Assembly (NCBI RefSeq): GCF_000024025.1
Contig: NC_013131.1
Location: 8,536,229 to 8,600,228 of the forward strand
Reading direction: 5' to 3'
DNA length: 64,000 nt
Origin: Catenulispora acidiphila DSM 44928
GTDB taxonomy: Bacteria; Actinomycetota; Actinomycetes; Streptomycetales; Catenulisporaceae
In this document: in pieces, positions 60,322 through 64,000 of the stretch
How positions within the stretch are numbered: position 1 is the first letter of the stretch
Layout of the letters: each line of letters opens with the position of its first letter
Made by a program: the position numbers and the translations under genes
The notes under the pieces: generated by a model
Seen by the model: the letters and a program-made list of their open reading frames with translations, nothing else
Databases searched by the model: none
What the model was told of the DNA's origin: nothing

Positions 60322-61008
60322 TCAGAGGCTGCCGCCGGCGAGTCCGATCCGGTAGGCGAGGACGACTGCCTGGACCCGGTCGCGCAAGTCGAGCTTGGTC
60401 AGGATGCGTGACACGTAGGTCTTGACGGTCTCGGGCGTGATGAACAGGGAGGCCGCGATCTCGGCGTTCGAGAGTCCTTCGGCGATGAGCTCGAAGACTT
60501 CCAGTTCGCGAGGCGTGAGTGTGCGCGTGACGGCTTCACGCGCGGCGCGTGCAGGGTCGCCCGGGCGGAGCCGTTCGGCAAAGCGGCCGATGAGGGTGCG
60601 CGTCACCGCCGGCGCCAGCAGGGACTCGCCCCGGGCGACGGTGCGGACGCCGTTGACCATTTCGGCCGGGGGCGCGTCCTTGAGCAGGAAGCCGCTGGCT
60701 CCGGCGCGGAAGGCGTCGTAGACGTAGGCGTCGACGTTGAAGGTGGTGACGACGAGGACCTTCGGCGGGTCGGCGACGTCGGGTCCGGCCAGGCGGCGGG
60801 TGGCTTGAATGCCGTCCAGCAGGGGCATGCGGATGTCCATCACCACCACGTCGGGGCGGATGCGGGTCGCCGTCTCGACCGCCTCGAGGCCGTTGGCGGA
60901 TTCGCCGACGACCTCCATGTCGGGTTGTGCTGAGAAGATCGTGGCGTAGCCGGTACGCACGAGTTCCTGGTCGTCGCAGACGAGCACGCGGATGGGCCGG
61001 TCGGTCAC
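60322..61008 (-). CDS. NarL/LuxR-family response regulator
   Basis: From the GTG at 61008, with AGGAGTGA upstream, the product has 228 residues. The receiver has VLVCDDQELVRTGYATIFSA, phospho-acceptor Asp58 (VVVMDIRMPLLDG) and the Lys in GFLLKDAPP. The C-terminal LuxR helix-turn-helix is LTPRELEVFELIAEGLSNAE then IAASLFITPETVKTYVSRIL. It is the partner of the kinase encoded just upstream, five bases away. Confidence 0.94.
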   Translation of the reverse strand: MTDRPIRVLVCDDQELVRTGYATIFSAQPDMEVVGESANGLEAVETATRIRPDVVVMDIRMPLLDGIQATRRLAGPDVADPPKVLVVTTFNVDAYVYDAFRAGASGFLLKDAPPAEMVNGVRTVARGESLLAPAVTRTLIGRFAERLRPGDPARAAREAVTRTLTPRELEVFELIAEGLSNAEIAASLFITPETVKTYVSRILTKLDLRDRVQAVVLAYRIGLAGGSL

Positions 61009-61012
61009 GGGG

Positions 61013-62239
61013 TCACTCCTGATCGGGTCCGAACGGGATCCGTGCTCGGACAGCGAATCCGCCGTCCGAGCGGGGACCGGCCTCCAGTTCACCATGAAGC
61101 ACTCGGACACGTTCGCGGAGGCCGGCCAGTCCCCGGCCGCCGCCCGGCAATTCCGAGGCGCGAGGAGGGGACGCGGAGGCCGCGGCTCCTTCCTTCACGG
61201 GTCCCTCGGTCGTCACCTCGACCTCCATGTGCCGCGGGTGATGCCGCACCAAGACGTTCGTGCGTGCTGCGCCCGCATGCTTCATCGCGTTGGTGAGCGC
61301 CTCCTGCACCACGCGGTAAGCGGCCAGCTCGACCGCGACCGGCCGCGGTCGGTGTTCGCCGATCTCGCTGAATTCGACCGGCTGGCCTGCGGCCCTGGCC
61401 TGCTCGACGAGGTCTGCGATCGTGCCCTGAGCCGGAGCCCGGTCCGGGCGCGCCCCGTCGCCGGTGGCCTCCAGCACGCCCAGCAGGTAGCGCAGTTCGG
61501 TCAGCGCCCGCCGCCCGGTATCGGACACTGATGTCAGCCCTGCTACGACCCGCTCAGGATGGGAGCTCAGCAGGAACTGCGCCGCATCGGCCTGCACCAC
61601 CATGGCCGTCACATGGTGGGTGACCACATCGTGCAGCTCCCGGGCGATCCTGGCCCGTTCGGCGGCGCCGGCGGCCTCGGCGACCAGCCGCCGCCGCTCG
61701 ATCTCCTGCTCCCGCAGCCTGCGCATCACCGTGCCGGCGAGCCAGGCCGCGGTGGTGACCAGATAGAAGACGGAGTAGTCGCCGAACCCATGTGGTGCGC
61801 CGAGGTGGTGCAGCACCAATGCCAGCGCGGAGTAGCCGACGGTCGCCGAGACGGCAACGGCGCGGCGCAAGCGATCTTGGTGAGCCCCGGAAGAATAAAG
61901 AGCCAGATACAGTCCAAGACTGGCGAACGTCGTCGGGTAACCCAGGGCCTGATCCGCGGCGAACGCGAAGCCGATGACCGCCAGCACGGCCGCCGGGAAC
62001 CTTCGCCGCACGGCCAGCGGCAGCGCCTGCGCCAGGGCCAGCGCGACGCTCACCACGTCGGCCGGACGGCTGGGCAGGTCGCCGATCTGTGCACCGACCT
62101 TCGACAGCGCCGGGGCGAAGGCCAGCACCGCGAGCCCCGCCGCCAGCACACCGTCCTCAACCGAAGCATCCCGTTGCCCCAGCAAGCCTGCCGCGCCTCG
62201 CAGCGACACCGGCCGACGAGGCGTGGCAGACGTGTTCAC
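61013..62239 (-). CDS. Sensor histidine kinase (HisKA_3 type)
   Basis: The 408-residue kinase starts at a GTG at 62239 that overlaps the CPBP stop by one base, with AGGAG upstream. It has four to five membrane helices, then the dimerisation motif ERARIARELHDVVTHHVTAM with the phospho-acceptor His, and a HATPase_c domain containing VQEALTNAMKHAG and GGRGLAGLRERV. It is the NarL-type partner of the downstream response regulator. The signal is probably envelope-related but not known. Confidence 0.93.
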   Translation of the reverse strand: MNTSATPRRPVSLRGAAGLLGQRDASVEDGVLAAGLAVLAFAPALSKVGAQIGDLPSRPADVVSVALALAQALPLAVRRRFPAAVLAVIGFAFAADQALGYPTTFASLGLYLALYSSGAHQDRLRRAVAVSATVGYSALALVLHHLGAPHGFGDYSVFYLVTTAAWLAGTVMRRLREQEIERRRLVAEAAGAAERARIARELHDVVTHHVTAMVVQADAAQFLLSSHPERVVAGLTSVSDTGRRALTELRYLLGVLEATGDGARPDRAPAQGTIADLVEQARAAGQPVEFSEIGEHRPRPVAVELAAYRVVQEALTNAMKHAGAARTNVLVRHHPRHMEVEVTTEGPVKEGAAASASPPRASELPGGGRGLAGLRERVRVLHGELEAGPRSDGGFAVRARIPFGPDQE

Positions 62240-63129
62240 TAGCGGCTCCTCCGGTCGGCGCGTCGAGCAGGCAGCACATTGCCACGCCGGCGGGCGGCGA
62301 CGAACATCGGTATCGCCAGCAGCAGGCTGATCGCCACCGGCACGACCGACGCCTCCAGCCCGAAGGCGCCGCCGGTCAGCAGGTGCGAACCGCTGGTCCG
62401 CACATTGAGCAGCCGGGCGTCGGCGGGGTGTCCGGAAACCGGGACGCCCAGCAGCTGCTCGACGCTGTTCCAGACGAAGTGCAACCCGACAACGAGCCAG
62501 ATACTGCGCTGCCACAGGAACGCCGCCCCCAACATGACCCCGGCCTCGACGGCTATAGCCATTCCGCTCCACAGCGTGGCCCCGGGGTTGGCCATGTGCA
62601 CTGCGCCGAAGAACAGCGCCGTGACAGCGACCGCGACCACAGTGCCCCACCGCTGCTCGATGGCCTGCAACGCCACCCCGCGGAACATCAGCTCCTCGGT
62701 CAGCGCCGCCCCCGCCTGAACCGCCAGCACCGAGGCCAGCGTCCCGCCGACAGCGTGGTGCGCCCAGGAGAACGAGTACCCGCCGAAGGCCACGATCAGC
62801 AGCGTCGAGACCGCGACGAACCCCAGTCCCATCGCGCTGCCCAACAGCGCCTGCCGCGCGGCGCCGCGCCCGGTGATCTCCGGGGTGGCCCGCCGTGCCA
62901 GGCGGCGCATCACCACCCAGTAGACGCCCACCGCGACGCCCCCTCCCAGCACCGGCACCGGACCCGGACCGGTCGCGGTCACACCCGCCACCAGGCCCAC
63001 CCCCACCAGCCCGGCCAGCGCCCAGCCCAGTGGGCTATGCACCATCCGACCCCAGCGACCGCGCCCCGGACCGGATCGCACCGGCCCGTGATCGAAGTCT
63101 GCGTCGCGACGAACATCCGTCGTGCTCAT
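62239..63129 (-). CDS. CPBP family intramembrane metalloprotease
   Basis: The 296-residue protein has about eight hydrophobic segments. Motifs of the CPBP/Abi protease family are present: ALTEELMFRGVALQAIEQRW with the E-E-x-x-x-R catalytic set, FFGAVHMAN with the conserved His, and LHFVWNSVE with the second His. GGGGAGG precedes the ATG. Coupling to a two-component system is common for this family and suggests a role in stress or bacteriocin resistance. Confidence 0.9.
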   Translation of the reverse strand: MSTTDVRRDADFDHGPVRSGPGRGRWGRMVHSPLGWALAGLVGVGLVAGVTATGPGPVPVLGGGVAVGVYWVVMRRLARRATPEITGRGAARQALLGSAMGLGFVAVSTLLIVAFGGYSFSWAHHAVGGTLASVLAVQAGAALTEELMFRGVALQAIEQRWGTVVAVAVTALFFGAVHMANPGATLWSGMAIAVEAGVMLGAAFLWQRSIWLVVGLHFVWNSVEQLLGVPVSGHPADARLLNVRTSGSHLLTGGAFGLEASVVPVAISLLLAIPMFVAARRRGNVLPARRADRRSR

Positions 63130-63291
63130 TGGACAGCCTCCCCAGCGTTTCCGGCCACCTCAGCGGCGGCCACGCGACCCACGCTAGGGATCTGACCGCA
63201 TCCCCCGAATCACCCGTAAGCGAACGGATCCTGTAGCTCCCACGGGGGATGCGCGACGGCGATGGCCATCAGGTCTCGATGGGCCTGATGG

Positions 63292-64000
63292 TCAGCCCGC
63301 TGTTCCTATCCCGCACAGGCTCCAGACGACGCCGTCGGTCCACAGGGTCCAGGTCTCTCCGCCTGCCTGAGTGATGTCTGTGCCCTGGCAGCCTGTGGAT
63401 CCGCCTCCTAGAAAGCTGGCCAGCCACACGGCTGCGAGTCGGTTGGCTACCACGGAGCCGTTGACCGGGCCGCCGCATTCGCTGCTGAGCTGGGGCAGTG
63501 GCCCTGGGGGGAGGTCGGCGAGGCATGTGCCGATTGGATACGCCTGGAGGACGGGGCGCGCCGCCGGCGGTAGGCAGGGGCGGATGTCAGTGAAGGTGAG
63601 GGGCTGGAGGCTCGCCTTCAGGGCGACGCCGCCAGCGGTCTCGACGCATTGGACGCTCGTCCTCAGTTCGGGCGGTGCCGATGTCGACCCCGCGATGTGA
63701 TCCGGTTGTCTGGATTGAGGAGCGACGGGGGCGATTGTTGGCGACTGGACAGTGATCGGCGCTGTTGGCGTGTCATGCGTCGGCGGGACGGTTGTGCTCG
63801 TCGACCATGGCTTGAGCAGGAACAGGCTGATGGCCAAGGCGGTGCCGACCGTCACCGCCACTGTCACCGCCGCAGCGCTGACGGCGCGCCATGGCCTTGC
63901 CGGGCGGGACGATGACGCAGGGGCAAAAGGGTGGTCGTCGGACGCGGGCTCGGTTGGCGGTGGGCCGATGATGCGCGGAGGGAGGGCGCGAGGTGTCGGC
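63292..64000 (-). CDS. Membrane-anchored protein, C-terminal part only (runs off right edge)
   Basis: The frame is open from the right window edge to the stop at 63292, leaving about 235 C-terminal residues. It begins with a Pro-rich segment (PTPRALPPRIIGPPPTEPAS), then one membrane helix around AAAVTVAVTVGTALAISLF, then a Thr/Pro linker and an extracytoplasmic domain with seven Cys, including QCVETAG, PCLPPAARP, GTCLADLPPG and SECGGPVNG. The layout resembles the C-terminal part of a serine/threonine kinase or a similar receptor, but no kinase sequence is in the window. A GTG at 63867 could also start a shorter protein. Confidence 0.6.
   Translation of the reverse strand, partial: PTPRALPPRIIGPPPTEPASDDHPFAPASSSRPARPWRAVSAAAVTVAVTVGTALAISLFLLKPWSTSTTVPPTHDTPTAPITVQSPTIAPVAPQSRQPDHIAGSTSAPPELRTSVQCVETAGGVALKASLQPLTFTDIRPCLPPAARPVLQAYPIGTCLADLPPGPLPQLSSECGGPVNGSVVANRLAAVWLASFLGGGSTGCQGTDITQAGGETWTLWTDGVVWSLCGIGTAG

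Overview
The window is 64 kb of very GC-rich DNA with GTG starts, many 4-base ATGA/GTGA overlaps between genes, and gene neighbourhoods typical of filamentous Actinobacteria. The order lipB-lipA-DUF4191-RDD-glnA, the mprAB-pepD type cluster, the sir-small zinc ribbon-cysH-cysD-cysN-ABC sulfur cluster and a GlnR box before glnA all point to a Streptomyces-like or Catenulispora-like organism. The species assignment is inference from gene content only. I saw no rRNA, tRNA, CRISPR array, prophage or intact insertion sequence.

Layout. 1-3.7 kb: the 5' part of a DUF2079 membrane protein gene running off the left edge, a truncated haemoglobin, a DUF6204 protein, and a MarR regulator divergent from a YceI protein. 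3.7-8.6 kb: an ettA-thioesterase-hypothetical operon, a phosphodiester glycosidase, a 0.5 kb non-coding tandem repeat block, and an SSB paralogue. 8.9-18.5 kb: acyl-CoA ligase, an MpaB-like oxygenase coupled to two CrcB fluoride channels, a Tat-exported phospholipase C with a discoidin-like tail, a GNAT remnant, an MFS transporter and an ALO-type FAD oxidase. 18.6-32.5 kb: assimilatory sulfur metabolism, split by a 4.7 kb block holding a GH25 lysozyme, a hypothetical gene, a pyruvate oxidase-like gene and an LLM oxidoreductase. 32.6-43.9 kb: housekeeping and accessory genes (quinone reductase, PPK2, ZapE, RibD-C reductase, MsrB, an ABC pair with a giant repeat tail, NrtR-like Nudix, a 2H-like protein). 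44-53 kb: a molybdopterin oxidoreductase with its cytochrome b, a DUF4192/secreted protein pair, and an MprAB-like two-component system with an HtrA protease. 53-58.4 kb: lipoate synthesis and glutamine synthetase. 58.4-64 kb: a decaying VapBC module, a truncated possible immunity gene, a PIG-L deacetylase, a NarL two-component system with a CPBP protease, and a Pro-rich membrane protein running off the right edge.

How the genes work together. The sulfur region is a near-complete assimilation unit. The ABC transporter imports an organosulfur or sulfate-like substrate, CysDN makes APS, an Fe-S CysH reduces APS directly (no APS kinase is present or needed), Sir reduces sulfite, and a CbiX-type chelatase supplies siroheme. 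Both halves of this split regulon carry the same small leader peptide, with conserved Cys codons and a conserved upstream block. This is the strongest regulatory signal in the window.

A second theme is tandem duplication. At least nine short tandem repeats lie in unrelated genes and spacers. Several disrupt or extend genes: the ABC ATPase tail, the DUF4192 linker, the HtrA loop and the VapC remnant.
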